Origin: an uncultured Flavobacteriaceae bacterium
Lineage (GTDB): Bacteria; Bacteroidota; Bacteroidia; Flavobacteriales; Flavobacteriaceae
Reading direction: 5' to 3'
Length of the DNA: 64,000 bases
Assembly: GCA_947500575.1 (NCBI GenBank)
Contig: CANMSI010000001.1
Span: forward strand, 806,001-870,000
Position numbers and translations under genes: made by a program. This document shows, one piece after another, positions 25,105 to 33,490 of the stretch. Under the pieces are notes generated by a model. That model was not told where the DNA came from. It was given only the letters and a program-made list of their open reading frames with translations, and searched no databases. Within the stretch, counting starts at the first letter, position 1, and the number at the start of each line of letters is the position of its first letter.

Positions 25105-26106
25105 TTAATCGTTCAATAACCCCCAAAGCGCATCCTTTAATTCTTGGAGTCCTTGTTGCGCAACAGAAGAAATAAACATATACGGTACCTTTGGAAGGTC
25201 TTTATCCAATTCCGCTTTCATTTCTAAAATTAGCTCTTCATCTAGCATGTCGGATTTAGAGATCACCAACAAGTGTTCTTTGTCCAAAAGCTCTGAATTA
25301 TATCTTTGCAACTCACTCAACAAAATTTCATATTCTTTACTAATATCCTTGCTGTCCGCTGGGACTAAAAATAGGAGAATTGAATTACGTTCTATATGCC
25401 TTAAAAAATAATGACCCAATCCCTTGCCTTCTGCTGCTCCTTCTATAATCCCTGGAATATCTGCCATCACGAAACTCTTAAAATCTCGATATTGAACAAT
25501 CCCCAAATTAGGTTTTAGTGTGGTAAATTCATAATCAGCAATTTTTGGCTTTGCTGACGTAAGGACGGATAGTAATGTAGATTTTCCGGCATTTGGAAAG
25601 CCCACTAAGCCTACATCTGCTAGTACTTTAAGTTCCAGGATAACCTGTAATTCTTCACCAGGTATACCAGGTTGTGCATAGCGTGGAGTTTGATTAGTAG
25701 ATGTCTTAAAATGCCAATTTCCACGCCCCCCCATTCCACCGGGCACTATAATTTTTTCTTCTTTATCTTCTGTTATTTCGTAAATAACCTCATTCGTCTC
25801 AATATCGCGCACAACAGTACCCAAAGGCACGTTCATATACACATCTTCTCCATCTGCGCCACTACTTCTATTTTTACTCCCATGAGCGCCATGGCCCGCT
25901 TTAAAATGACGTTTAAATCGAAAACCAACTAAGGTCCATAGGTTTTTATCGCCTCGCAGAATTACGTGTCCCCCTCTACCACCATCTCCACCATCAGGGC
26001 CTCCTTTTGTAATGTACTTTTCTCTATGTAAATGCACAGAACCTTTACCTCCATTACCAGAAGATAAGCTCACCTTTACATAGTCTACAAAATTACCTTC
26101 CGTCAT
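25105..26106 (-). CDS. obg: GTPase Obg / CgtA
   Basis: A complete Obg protein of 333 residues. The glycine-rich Obg domain (1-158) includes [20 protein letters not shown] and the repeated GGDGGRGG turns. The G domain follows with G1 GFPNAGKST near residue 167, the switch region ending in TTLKP, G3 DIPG, G4 SKSD and G5 SSVA. The C-terminal OCT domain is absent, as is usual for Bacteroidota. Obg binds the 50S subunit and links ribosome assembly to GTP and ppGpp levels. It follows the HPRT-Adk fusion gene by 74 bp on the same strand, a common arrangement (adk-obg) in this phylum. Confidence 0.95.
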   Translation of the reverse strand: MTEGNFVDYVKVSLSSGNGGKGSVHLHREKYITKGGPDGGDGGRGGHVILRGDKNLWTLVGFRFKRHFKAGHGAHGSKNRSSGADGEDVYMNVPLGTVVRDIETNEVIYEITEDKEEKIIVPGGMGGRGNWHFKTSTNQTPRYAQPGIPGEELQVILELKVLADVGLVGFPNAGKSTLLSVLTSAKPKIADYEFTTLKPNLGIVQYRDFKSFVMADIPGIIEGAAEGKGLGHYFLRHIERNSILLFLVPADSKDISKEYEILLSELQRYNSELLDKEHLLVISKSDMLDEELILEMKAELDKDLPKVPYMFISSVAQQGLQELKDALWGLLND

Positions 26107-26180
26107 TTTTTCTTCTCTTTGATTTCACTAAGAATAGAAATCCAATTTACCAGGTTTGCTGGGCAGATACATTAATAGGG

Positions 26181-27296
26181 TTAGTCTAAAAGTCCATCAA
26201 TTACGTCAGACAAGCGAGTTGTAATTTCATCAATAGAACCAATGCCATCAACGCTATGAAATTTACCCTGTGCCTCGTAATAGGCACGCAATGGTGCTGT
26301 TTTCTGATTATATTCTTCAAAACGATTTCGAATTTTCTCCTCATCTTGATCATCAACTCTTCCACTCATTTTACCTCGCTCCAAGAGTCTTTTAATGAGT
26401 ACCTCATCATTAGCTTCAAGAGCAATGGTAGCGTTAACCAACATCCCTTTTGATGATAAGAAGTTGTCTAAAGCTTCTGATTGGGCCGTTGTTCTAGGAA
26501 AGCCGTCAAAGATAAATCCGTTTGCCTCAGAATTCTTGTCTACTTCGTCTTGCAGCATTTTAATGGTAACTTCGTCTGGCACCAAATCTCCACGATCTAT
26601 ATAGGATTTTGCCAATTTGCCTAGATCCGTATCATTCTTCATATTATAACGAAATACATCACCCGTAGAAATGTGTATTAAGTTGTATTTATCTTTTAGA
26701 AAAGAAGCCTGGGTCCCTTTACCTGCTCCTGGTTTTCCGAATAAAACAAGATTTATCATGCTATGCTGTTGGTTTAATTGGTATACAGAACTAAGGTTTC
26801 TACCTAATTCTTTATAATCTAATCCGTATCCTACAATAAATTTATTAGGGATTTCTATTCCCACATAGTCAATAGGGTATTCACCCTTGTATACAGACGA
26901 TTTGTAAAATAAACTGGCTATCTTAAATTCCTTGACATTAGTTTCCGAAAACAAGTGCACCAATTCCTGAAGTGTGCGTCCTGTATCAATAATATCTTCT
27001 ACTATAATTACACTTTTACCTTCAATAGAATCGGGGACATCCAATAATGTTTCTACAATCCCTGTAGAAGTAAGACCTCTATACGAACTTAGCTTCACAA
27101 AAGAGACTTCGCAAAGATGCGGGTACTCTTTTAGTAAATCGGCTACAAACATAAATGCACCGTTAAGAACCCCCACAAATATGGGAACTTCATCTTTATA
27201 ATCGGCGGCTATTTCAATAGCTATTTTACGAATAGCAACCTTAATTTCTTCCTCACTAATAAAGGGCTTAAAATATTTGTCGTGTAATTTTATCAA
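26181..27296 (-). CDS. hpt-adk: Fused hypoxanthine phosphoribosyltransferase - adenylate kinase
   Basis: A single 371-residue frame carries two enzymes. Residues 1-179 form a type I phosphoribosyltransferase with the PRPP motif VIIVEDIIDTGRTL and the HPRT loop FVKLSSYRGL. Residues 180-371 form a complete adenylate kinase beginning at Met180 (MINLVLFGKPGAGKGTQ, the P-loop). It has STGDVFR, GFPRTTAQSEALD, a short LID without zinc cysteines (ERGKMSGRVDDQDEEKI) and the late RNRFEEY helix. The join has no stop or frameshift, and there is no ribosome-binding site before Met180. The fusion couples IMP/GMP salvage to AMP phosphorylation in the cytoplasm. It heads the transcript with obg, divergent from purK. 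Confidence 0.92.
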   Translation of the reverse strand: MIKLHDKYFKPFISEEEIKVAIRKIAIEIAADYKDEVPIFVGVLNGAFMFVADLLKEYPHLCEVSFVKLSSYRGLTSTGIVETLLDVPDSIEGKSVIIVEDIIDTGRTLQELVHLFSETNVKEFKIASLFYKSSVYKGEYPIDYVGIEIPNKFIVGYGLDYKELGRNLSSVYQLNQQHSMINLVLFGKPGAGKGTQASFLKDKYNLIHISTGDVFRYNMKNDTDLGKLAKSYIDRGDLVPDEVTIKMLQDEVDKNSEANGFIFDGFPRTTAQSEALDNFLSSKGMLVNATIALEANDEVLIKRLLERGKMSGRVDDQDEEKIRNRFEEYNQKTAPLRAYYEAQGKFHSVDGIGSIDEITTRLSDVIDGLLD

Positions 27297-27388
27297 CGTT
27301 TAAAAATTATAGAACGGCAAAGATACTATTTTGATTTCTCTTTTGTAGTGCTATTCCGTGATAGCATCATTCAAATTATTTATGTTGC

Positions 27389-27423
27389 TTTGCAAAATTA
27401 GTATGGTAATAGGTGTATTTTTG
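27389..27423 (+). promoter_or_regulatory. purK-purE promoter
   Basis: A TTTG element (27389-27392) is followed after 23 bp by TATTTTTG (27416-27423), matching the Bacteroidota TTTG / TAnnTTTG promoter at the upper end of the accepted spacing. The purK ATG is 48 bp downstream of the -7 box. Confidence 0.6.
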
Positions 27424-27470
27424 TATTAAGGGTACATACTACCCTTTTAAATAGTAAAGATAATAGTGAT

Positions 27471-28637
27471 ATGCGTTTTTTTTCTTCTGATTTTAAATTA
27501 GGAATTCTTGGAGGTGGACAACTGGGTAAGATGTTACTGTACGAGACTCGTAAATTGGATATTTACACTAAGGTTTTAGATCCATCAGAAGCAGCTCCTT
27601 GTAGCATTGCCTGCAATGAATTTTTCAAAGGAGATTTACTAGATTTTGATACCGTCTATAACTTTGGAAAAGAGGTAGATGTGCTTACCATCGAAATTGA
27701 AAATGTAAATACAGAAGCTTTAGAAAAACTTGAAGCAGAGGGAATTAAAGTCTACCCACCCACAAGAACTTTGCGAGTAATTCAAAACAAGGCTACTCAA
27801 AAACTATTTTACACAGATCAAAATATTCCTACTGCTCCTTATACTAGATTTGCTTACACCAGCGAAATAAAAGATAGTATTGCCAATGGAAGTTTGGATT
27901 TTCCCTTTGTTTGGAAAAGTGCACAATTTGGATATGATGGACAAGGTGTTAAGGTGGTAAGAGCTCTTGAAGATTTAGATACCTTGCCAAGCGTAGAATG
28001 CATCGCAGAAGAAATGATCCCGTTTAAAAGGGAATTGGCTGTAATTGTAGCTAGAAATGTTAGTGGTGAAGTTGTAACCTACCCTGTTGTGGAAATGGAG
28101 TTTCATCCAGAAGCCAATCAGGTAGAATATGTAATTTGCCCAGCTAGAATTGATGCTGATATAGCTAAAAAAGCAACTGCTATTGCCTTGGAAGTTTCGC
28201 AAGCGATGAAACATGTTGGGATTTTAGCGGTGGAATTATTTCAAACTCAAGAGGATGAAATATTAGTAAACGAAGTTGCCCCAAGACCTCACAATAGTGG
28301 CCACTATAGTATTGAAGCAAGTTACACCAATCAGTTCGAGCAACACCTTAGAGCCATTTTAGACTTATCACTTGGGCATACAGAAAGCAAGGTAGCAGGA
28401 ATTATGGTAAATTTGGTGGGTGCTGAAGGACACACTGGCCCTGTTGTCTATGAAGGGATGGAAACTGTGTTAAAACTAGAAGGGGTTACTCCTCATATCT
28501 ACGGAAAAAAAGATACCAGACCTTTTAGAAAAATGGGACATGTAACCATCGTTAATGAAGATGTTGGCAAGGCAAGAAAAATTGCCGAAGAGGTAAAAAA
28601 AATAATTAAAGTTGTAAGTAAAACAAATGATCTATGA
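27471..28637 (+). CDS. purK: N5-carboxyaminoimidazole ribonucleotide synthase PurK
   Basis: The 388-residue protein is an ATP-grasp enzyme with the PurK N-terminus LGILGGGQLGKMLLYETRKL, the ATP-binding stretch PFVWKSAQFGYDGQGVKVV, and the metal/phosphate block EVAPRPHNSGHYSIEASYTNQFEQ, which is diagnostic for PurK. It converts AIR, bicarbonate and ATP to N5-CAIR in de novo purine synthesis. Its stop overlaps the purE start by 4 bp (ATGA), so the two steps of the pathway are coupled in translation. Length and domain order are normal. Confidence 0.97.
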   Translation: MRFFSSDFKLGILGGGQLGKMLLYETRKLDIYTKVLDPSEAAPCSIACNEFFKGDLLDFDTVYNFGKEVDVLTIEIENVNTEALEKLEAEGIKVYPPTRTLRVIQNKATQKLFYTDQNIPTAPYTRFAYTSEIKDSIANGSLDFPFVWKSAQFGYDGQGVKVVRALEDLDTLPSVECIAEEMIPFKRELAVIVARNVSGEVVTYPVVEMEFHPEANQVEYVICPARIDADIAKKATAIALEVSQAMKHVGILAVELFQTQEDEILVNEVAPRPHNSGHYSIEASYTNQFEQHLRAILDLSLGHTESKVAGIMVNLVGAEGHTGPVVYEGMETVLKLEGVTPHIYGKKDTRPFRKMGHVTIVNEDVGKARKIAEEVKKIIKVVSKTNDL

Positions 28638-29122
28638 GTAAAGTAGCTGTGGTCATGGGCAGTACCAGTGACCTTCCCGTAATGCAAGATGCAATAGACA
28701 TCCTTAAAGAATTTGATATTGAAGTAGATGTAGATATTGTTTCGGCACATAGAACTCCTGAGAAATTATTTGAGTTCAGTAAAAATGCACATACAAATGG
28801 ATACAGTGCTATTATTGCCGGAGCCGGAGGGGCAGCTCATTTGCCAGGGATGGTAGCATCGCTTTCCCCTTTACCAGTTATAGGAGTTCCAGTAAAAAGC
28901 AGTAATTCCATAGATGGTTGGGATTCTGTTTTATCCATTTTACAGATGCCAGGAGGAGTTCCTGTAGCAACTGTAGCTCTTAATGGTGCAAAAAATGCAG
29001 GCATTTTAGCCGCTCAAATTATAGGTAGTGCTAAACCTGATGTACTTAATAAGATAATAGCATACAAACAAAGTCTCAAAGAAAAAGTATTAAAAGGGGC
29101 ACAAGAAGTACAACAGAAATAG
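28634..29122 (+). CDS. purE: N5-CAIR mutase PurE
   Basis: A 162-residue class I PurE with the family signatures VVMGSTSDLPVMQDA, VDIVSAHRTPEKLFEFS (including the catalytic His in SAHRTP) and IIAGAGGAAHLPGMVA. It isomerises N5-CAIR to CAIR, the step after PurK, as a homo-octamer in the cytoplasm. The 4-bp overlap with purK and the shared promoter make a two-gene operon; the M3 peptidase gene follows 57 bp later in the same direction and may be read through, as there is no hairpin between them. Confidence 0.97.
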   Translation: MSKVAVVMGSTSDLPVMQDAIDILKEFDIEVDVDIVSAHRTPEKLFEFSKNAHTNGYSAIIAGAGGAAHLPGMVASLSPLPVIGVPVKSSNSIDGWDSVLSILQMPGGVPVATVALNGAKNAGILAAQIIGSAKPDVLNKIIAYKQSLKEKVLKGAQEVQQK

Positions 29123-29179
29123 GTTATTTCTTTAAAAAATCAATTCCTTCTTCTATCATTAATTTCAGAATCTAATACA

Positions 29180-31216
29180 ATGAATCCCTTATTAACCCCA
29201 TTCGATACTGCACCATTTTCAAAAATAAAAAACGAACATTTTAAACCTGCTTTTGTGCAAGCTATGAAGGATGCAAGAGCAGAAATAGATACAATAACCC
29301 AGAATACAGCTTCGCCGACTTACGAGAATACCATAGAAGCCTTGGAATTTTCTGGACAGCAATTGGATCGAATTTCTAGTGTATTTTTTAATCTCAACTC
29401 TGCTGAAACCAATTCAGAAATTCAGCAAATAGCGCAAGAAGTATCCCCCTTACTTTCAGAATTCTCCAATGATATAACACTCAATGAGACGCTATTTAAC
29501 AGGATAAAAGTAGTCTATGAGGAGATTGAAAGGGAAACACTTACGCCAGAACAGGAGACACTCCTAGATAAAAAGTACAAGAGTTTTAGTAGAAATGGCG
29601 CAAATCTTTCTGATGACAAAAAAAATCGTTTACGAGAGATTGATGCCTCGTTGGCGCAATTAAAGTTAAAGTTTGGCGAAAATATTTTAGCAGAAACCAA
29701 CCTATTTGAGATGTTGTTGACGGATGAAAAGGAAGTAGACGGACTTCCCGATGGCGCAAAAGAAGCAGCAATGCAACTCGCAAAGTCTAAGGAGAAAGAT
29801 GGATGGATGTTTACACTAGATTATCCCAGTTATGTTCCCTTCATGAAATATGCAAAGAATAGGGAATTGCGCAAAAAGATGTCCTTAGCTTTTGGCAGTA
29901 AAGGCTTTCATAAAAATGAGTTGGATAATCAGGAAAATGTACTTCAAATTGCCAAATTAAGACATGAAAGAGCGCAACTATTAGGATACGATACGCATGC
30001 ACATTTCGTATTGGAAGAACGTATGGCAGAAACTCCTGACAAAGTACTTTCCTTCTTGAGAGAATTGTTAGACAAAGCCAAACCAGCAGCACATAGGGAA
30101 TTTCAAGAACTAGAAAACTTCGCTAAAAAGACAGACGGTATTGCGCAATTAGAGAAATGGGATGGCGCTTACTATTCGGAAAAGTTAAAACAACAACTTT
30201 TTAAATTGGATGATGAGAAATTAAAACCCTATTTCCAATTAGAGAATGTTATTGATGGCGTCTTTAGAGTAGCAGAAAAATTGTTTGGATTGCGCTTCAA
30301 AGAAGTAGATCATATTGAAAAGTATCATACGGAAGTGAAAACCTATGAAATATCTGATAATACAGGTTCCTTAGTAGCCATTTTTTACGCAGATTTCCAT
30401 CCTAGGGCTGGGAAGCGTGGAGGTGCTTGGATGACCTCCTTTAAATCTCAATATATGAAGGATGGTATTAATGTGCGCCCGCACATATCTAACGTATGTA
30501 ATTTTACCAAACCCACAGCTAGCAAACCTTCATTACTAACCTTCAATGAGGTAACTACTTTATTCCATGAATTTGGTCATGGCTTGCATGGCATCTTAGC
30601 AAATACCACATATCCTAGTTTATCTGGAACCTCAGTATATTGGGACTTTGTAGAGTTACCTAGTCAGGTAATGGAAAACTGGTGTTATGAAAAAGAAGCC
30701 TTAGAGCTTTTCGCCACGCATTACAAGACTGGGGAAGTAATTCCGATGGAGCTAGTAGCTAAAATAAAGGCCTCTTCCACTTTTCAAGAAGGAATGGCTA
30801 CTCTAAGACAACTTAGCTTTAGTTTTCTAGATATGGCTTGGCATGGCACAGATCCTAGCAATATAACCGATGTGAAGGCGTATGAACAGAAAGCTTTTGA
30901 GGGAACCAGTTTATTTCCAGACACCCCAGAAACTTGCATGAGTACCGCATTTGCACATATTTTTCAGGGAGGATATGCTTCTGGATATTACAGCTATAAA
31001 TGGGCGGAAGTATTGGATGCTGATGCCTTCGCATATTTTAAGGAGCAAGGTATTTTTAATAAAGAGGTAGCAACAAAATTTAAGGAGCATGTATTATCTA
31101 AGGGAGGAACAGAAAACCCTATGGTTTTGTACAAAAGATTTAGAGGTGCAGAACCAAAAGTTGAGGCATTGCTAGAAAGAGCAGGCTTATTGTCCGACTT
31201 GGACAAAAGTGCGTAA
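29180..31216 (+). CDS. dcp: M3-family peptidyl-dipeptidase (Dcp-type)
   Basis: The protein has 678 residues, close to the usual Dcp length of about 680. It starts NPLLTPFDTAPFSKIKNEHFKPAF, as M3 peptidases do, and contains the zinc motif HEFGHGLH at residues 463-470 with the third ligand Glu about 26 residues later (WDFVELPSQVMENW). The C-terminal block YASGYYSYKWAEVLDADAF is also typical. There is no signal peptide, so it acts in the cytoplasm on short peptides. Dcp removes C-terminal dipeptides while oligopeptidase A cuts longer peptides; the length and C-terminal pattern favour the Dcp side. Confidence 0.9.
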   Translation: MNPLLTPFDTAPFSKIKNEHFKPAFVQAMKDARAEIDTITQNTASPTYENTIEALEFSGQQLDRISSVFFNLNSAETNSEIQQIAQEVSPLLSEFSNDITLNETLFNRIKVVYEEIERETLTPEQETLLDKKYKSFSRNGANLSDDKKNRLREIDASLAQLKLKFGENILAETNLFEMLLTDEKEVDGLPDGAKEAAMQLAKSKEKDGWMFTLDYPSYVPFMKYAKNRELRKKMSLAFGSKGFHKNELDNQENVLQIAKLRHERAQLLGYDTHAHFVLEERMAETPDKVLSFLRELLDKAKPAAHREFQELENFAKKTDGIAQLEKWDGAYYSEKLKQQLFKLDDEKLKPYFQLENVIDGVFRVAEKLFGLRFKEVDHIEKYHTEVKTYEISDNTGSLVAIFYADFHPRAGKRGGAWMTSFKSQYMKDGINVRPHISNVCNFTKPTASKPSLLTFNEVTTLFHEFGHGLHGILANTTYPSLSGTSVYWDFVELPSQVMENWCYEKEALELFATHYKTGEVIPMELVAKIKASSTFQEGMATLRQLSFSFLDMAWHGTDPSNITDVKAYEQKAFEGTSLFPDTPETCMSTAFAHIFQGGYASGYYSYKWAEVLDADAFAYFKEQGIFNKEVATKFKEHVLSKGGTENPMVLYKRFRGAEPKVEALLERAGLLSDLDKSA

Positions 31217-31301
31217 CGCCAGATACTACATATAATAGCGCTCTATCAACGGAAAGTATTCTTTGGTTTTTAGCGTTTTAATCTGTCTTGGCCTATTTTA
31301 G

Positions 31302-31661
31302 TTATTGAGGTGCTCTATCCAAATACGCATCAAACCCTCCAAGAAGATCGGTTACGTTGGTATATCCATTGCTGAAAAGCAATTTGGCCGCTTTTGAACT
31401 TCTACCCCCTTTCTTGCAGTACAAATAAATAGCTTGGTCTTTGTTTGGATGATCAAAACGCTCTAAAAAGTCTTCACCATACCAATCAATATTGATAGCT
31501 CCTTCTAAATGTCCATCCATAAATTCCTCTGGAGTTCGCACATCTACCAATATCCCAATTTTCATATCCTTTTGTGAAAATTCTGTGATAGATTTTGTTT
31601 TTATTTGTCCTGCAAGAGAAAAAGAAGAAAGGATTGCAATCAAAAAAAGGGTCTGTTTCAT
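31302..31661 (-). CDS. Exported rhodanese-domain protein
   Basis: I use the ATG at 31661, which gives a signal peptide (MKQTLFLIAILSSFSLAGQ) and 119 residues; the frame extends 21 bp upstream. The mature part is a single rhodanese domain: VDVRTPEEFMDGHLEGAINID, then the active loop YLYCKKGGRSSKAA with the catalytic Cys, then LLGGFDAYL. It would accept or carry sulfane sulfur in the periplasm; the donor is not known. It is a single gene, divergent from the ECF sigma factor gene. Confidence 0.88.
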   Translation of the reverse strand: MKQTLFLIAILSSFSLAGQIKTKSITEFSQKDMKIGILVDVRTPEEFMDGHLEGAINIDWYGEDFLERFDHPNKDQAIYLYCKKGGRSSKAAKLLFSNGYTNVTDLLGGFDAYLDRAPQ

Positions 31662-31714
31662 CACGATTTTATTTTGATTCAAAAATAAACATAATCATTA
31701 ATAAAAAAATCTAG

Positions 31715-31722
31715 TACATTTG
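31715..31722 (+). promoter_or_regulatory. -7 box of the ECF sigma gene
   Basis: The sequence TACATTTG is a full TAnnTTTG match 18 bp before the ATG at 31741. The box overlaps the possible TTG start at 31720, so transcription must begin downstream of that codon and the ATG is the true start. Confidence 0.55.
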
Positions 31723-31740
31723 ACACATCTTAGCAACACT

Positions 31741-32295
31741 ATGACAGCGCATCAATTACAACCAGACAAATGGGTAGATCTTTATGCAGATTACCTATTT
31801 AATTATGCAGTAGCAAGGGTAAGCAATGCAGAAATTGCCAAAGACCTAGTTCAAGAAACATTTTTTGCAGGCTTAAATTCTGCAAAGAACTACAAGGGCG
31901 ATGCAGCAGAACGAACTTGGCTTATTGCTATTCTAAAAAGAAAAGTAATTGATCATTATCGAAAAATTAATTCAAACAAAGGAAAAGCAGAAGTTCGCAT
32001 TAACTATAACGCGAGCAGTGATTCTGATGGTGATTGGTTGGAAGAACAAGTAGCAGATCCGTATAGCAAATTAGAAAATGCTGCAATGGAAAATGCGGAA
32101 TTAGGCCTCGCCATACAGGAATGTATCTCTAAACTCCCAAGAAAGCAATCACTCGTATTTACAATGAAAACCATTCAGGGAATAAGCACTGAAGACATTT
32201 GTAATGAACTTGGAATTAATCCGTCTAACTTGTGGGTAATGATTCATAGAGCGAGAACCGCACTTATGGGTTGCCTTAATCAAAATTGGTATTAA
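31741..32295 (+). CDS. ECF-type RNA polymerase sigma factor
   Basis: This 184-residue sigma-70 family member has region 2 (WVDLYADYLFNYAVARVSN, then the -10 recognition helix EIAKDLVQETFFAGL, ending AERTWLIAILKRKVIDHYR) and region 4 (CISKLPRKQSLVFTMKTIQG, with the HTH GISTEDICNELGINPSNLWVMIHRA). There is no region 3, as expected for ECF factors. The ATG at 31741 is preferred over the TTG 21 bp upstream, which overlaps the promoter. It is followed after 4 bp by a small Cys/His protein that is probably its anti-sigma factor or partner. Confidence 0.9.
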   Translation: MTAHQLQPDKWVDLYADYLFNYAVARVSNAEIAKDLVQETFFAGLNSAKNYKGDAAERTWLIAILKRKVIDHYRKINSNKGKAEVRINYNASSDSDGDWLEEQVADPYSKLENAAMENAELGLAIQECISKLPRKQSLVFTMKTIQGISTEDICNELGINPSNLWVMIHRARTALMGCLNQNWY

Positions 32296-32299
32296 AGTT

Positions 32300-32524
32300 A
32301 TGATCTCTTGCGAAAAAGCAGCAATTATTTGCAATAAAACACAGTATAAGGAATCTAGTTTTTGGGAAAAACTAAGTCTTAGATTCCACCTAGCTATGTG
32401 TAAAACCTGTTCTAAATTCACCAAACAAAATACGGAGTTTACAAACATTTGTGACAAGGCAAATCTTCATATTTTTACCGAAGAAGAAAAAGCTGCTATG
32501 AAACAACAGTTGGAGCAGAAATAG
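32300..32524 (+). CDS. Small zinc-finger-like anti-sigma partner
   Basis: A 74-residue soluble protein with a compact HLAMCKTC motif (HxxxCxxC), preceded by two further cysteines (ISCEKAAIIC), matching the ZAS-type zinc-binding signature of anti-sigma factors, but without the usual membrane domain. It starts 4 bp after the ECF sigma stop, so translation is linked. Such short Cys/His proteins commonly follow flavobacterial ECF genes; anti-sigma activity is inferred from position and motif. It converges on the UbiA-like gene, whose stop is directly adjacent with no spacer. Confidence 0.7.
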   Translation: MISCEKAAIICNKTQYKESSFWEKLSLRFHLAMCKTCSKFTKQNTEFTNICDKANLHIFTEEEKAAMKQQLEQK

Positions 32525-33352
32525 CTAAAACCAGTTTCCTAACATCCAGATTACTCCCCACCAAATTATAGGTATTGATTCTACCCAAAAGGAAGCAAAA
32601 TATGGTTTCTGATTTTTTTTGGTTTCTAACATGAGAATCCCAAAAGTTAAAAAAATGAGGCCTTTAGCTATGGCTTCAAGCGTAGTTACTCCTACTTTTA
32701 AAAAGGTAACAAAGAAAAATACCAAAGTAAGTGTTGCACCAATAAAATTGGTAAAAGTTATGCCAAAACGCTGCGGCAATGTTCTTAATTCGGGAGCATC
32801 GTATTTTAAATCGCGGACTTCAAAAGGAATCATTAAGACAACGACGAGTATAAAACGCTGAAGAAGTTCTATCCAAACATCTACTGAGAAGCTTGTTTTA
32901 GCCTCCAAAACAGGCAACGCAACAGTAAGACCAGCCCAAACCATTGCTACAATAAAAATTTTTATTCCACCTAGATTCCTTAAGTTCTTCGCTTTTGGTA
33001 AAACCGGTACAGCGTATAGTGCGGTTAAAACCAACAATAGCATTAGGCATCTCCATATATCCCATGATAAAAAATACAGATGATACAGGGCCAATCCAAG
33101 TGCTATGAAACTGGCAAATTGAATGTTCTTATGATACCTATTGGCCACCAAAATATACTTCTTAGCCTCTACTCCATACTTTATGAAGTTATAACAGCAT
33201 ATTGTTCCAAAAAAAACAAAAAAAGATAAGTGATTGGAAGGTGCAGAAATGTTTAAGAAATAACTAGTGATATGAAGTAATGAAAATACGGATAAGGCCA
33301 CGTGGATACTAGCATCCAAATAAAAATCAAAAAAACGCTTTAGCAGCTTCAT
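32525..33352 (-). CDS. UbiA-like polytopic membrane protein, first Asp motif missing
   Basis: The protein (275 residues) has about eight hydrophobic segments. The second UbiA prenyltransferase motif is recognisable as VRDLKYDAPELRTLPQRFG (DxxxD followed by the RTLxxRFG tail seen in MenA-type enzymes). The first Asp-rich motif (NxxxDxxxD) is not visible: the corresponding loop reads CYNFIKYGVEAKKY. The fold is therefore likely, but the catalytic pair of metal sites is incomplete. It could be an inactive or altered member of the superfamily. It is a solitary gene, divergent from gcvP. Confidence 0.6.
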   Translation of the reverse strand: MKLLKRFFDFYLDASIHVALSVFSLLHITSYFLNISAPSNHLSFFVFFGTICCYNFIKYGVEAKKYILVANRYHKNIQFASFIALGLALYHLYFLSWDIWRCLMLLLVLTALYAVPVLPKAKNLRNLGGIKIFIVAMVWAGLTVALPVLEAKTSFSVDVWIELLQRFILVVVLMIPFEVRDLKYDAPELRTLPQRFGITFTNFIGATLTLVFFFVTFLKVGVTTLEAIAKGLIFLTFGILMLETKKNQKPYFASFWVESIPIIWWGVIWMLGNWF

Positions 33353-33449
33353 TAAACAAAAATAACCAAACTGTTGATAAACTCGATTTTCGGTTAAAAA
33401 CTTTAGCTGAAGTGCACTTAAAATTCCTTATTATCCAAGATATTATACC

Positions 33450-33457
33450 TAATTTTG
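33450..33457 (+). promoter_or_regulatory. -7 box of the gcvP promoter
   Basis: TAATTTTG matches the TAnnTTTG consensus 33 bp before the gcvP ATG. No clear -33 TTTG is present. No glycine-riboswitch-like tandem structure is evident in the 138-bp spacer. Confidence 0.45.
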
Positions 33458-33490
33458 ACATCATTTTTTAGCTAATAAATTGTATTTGTT

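Noticed and set aside
31720-31740. TTG start extending the ECF sigma factor by seven residues
   Set aside because: The TTG overlaps the TACATTTG -7 box, so the transcript begins downstream of it.
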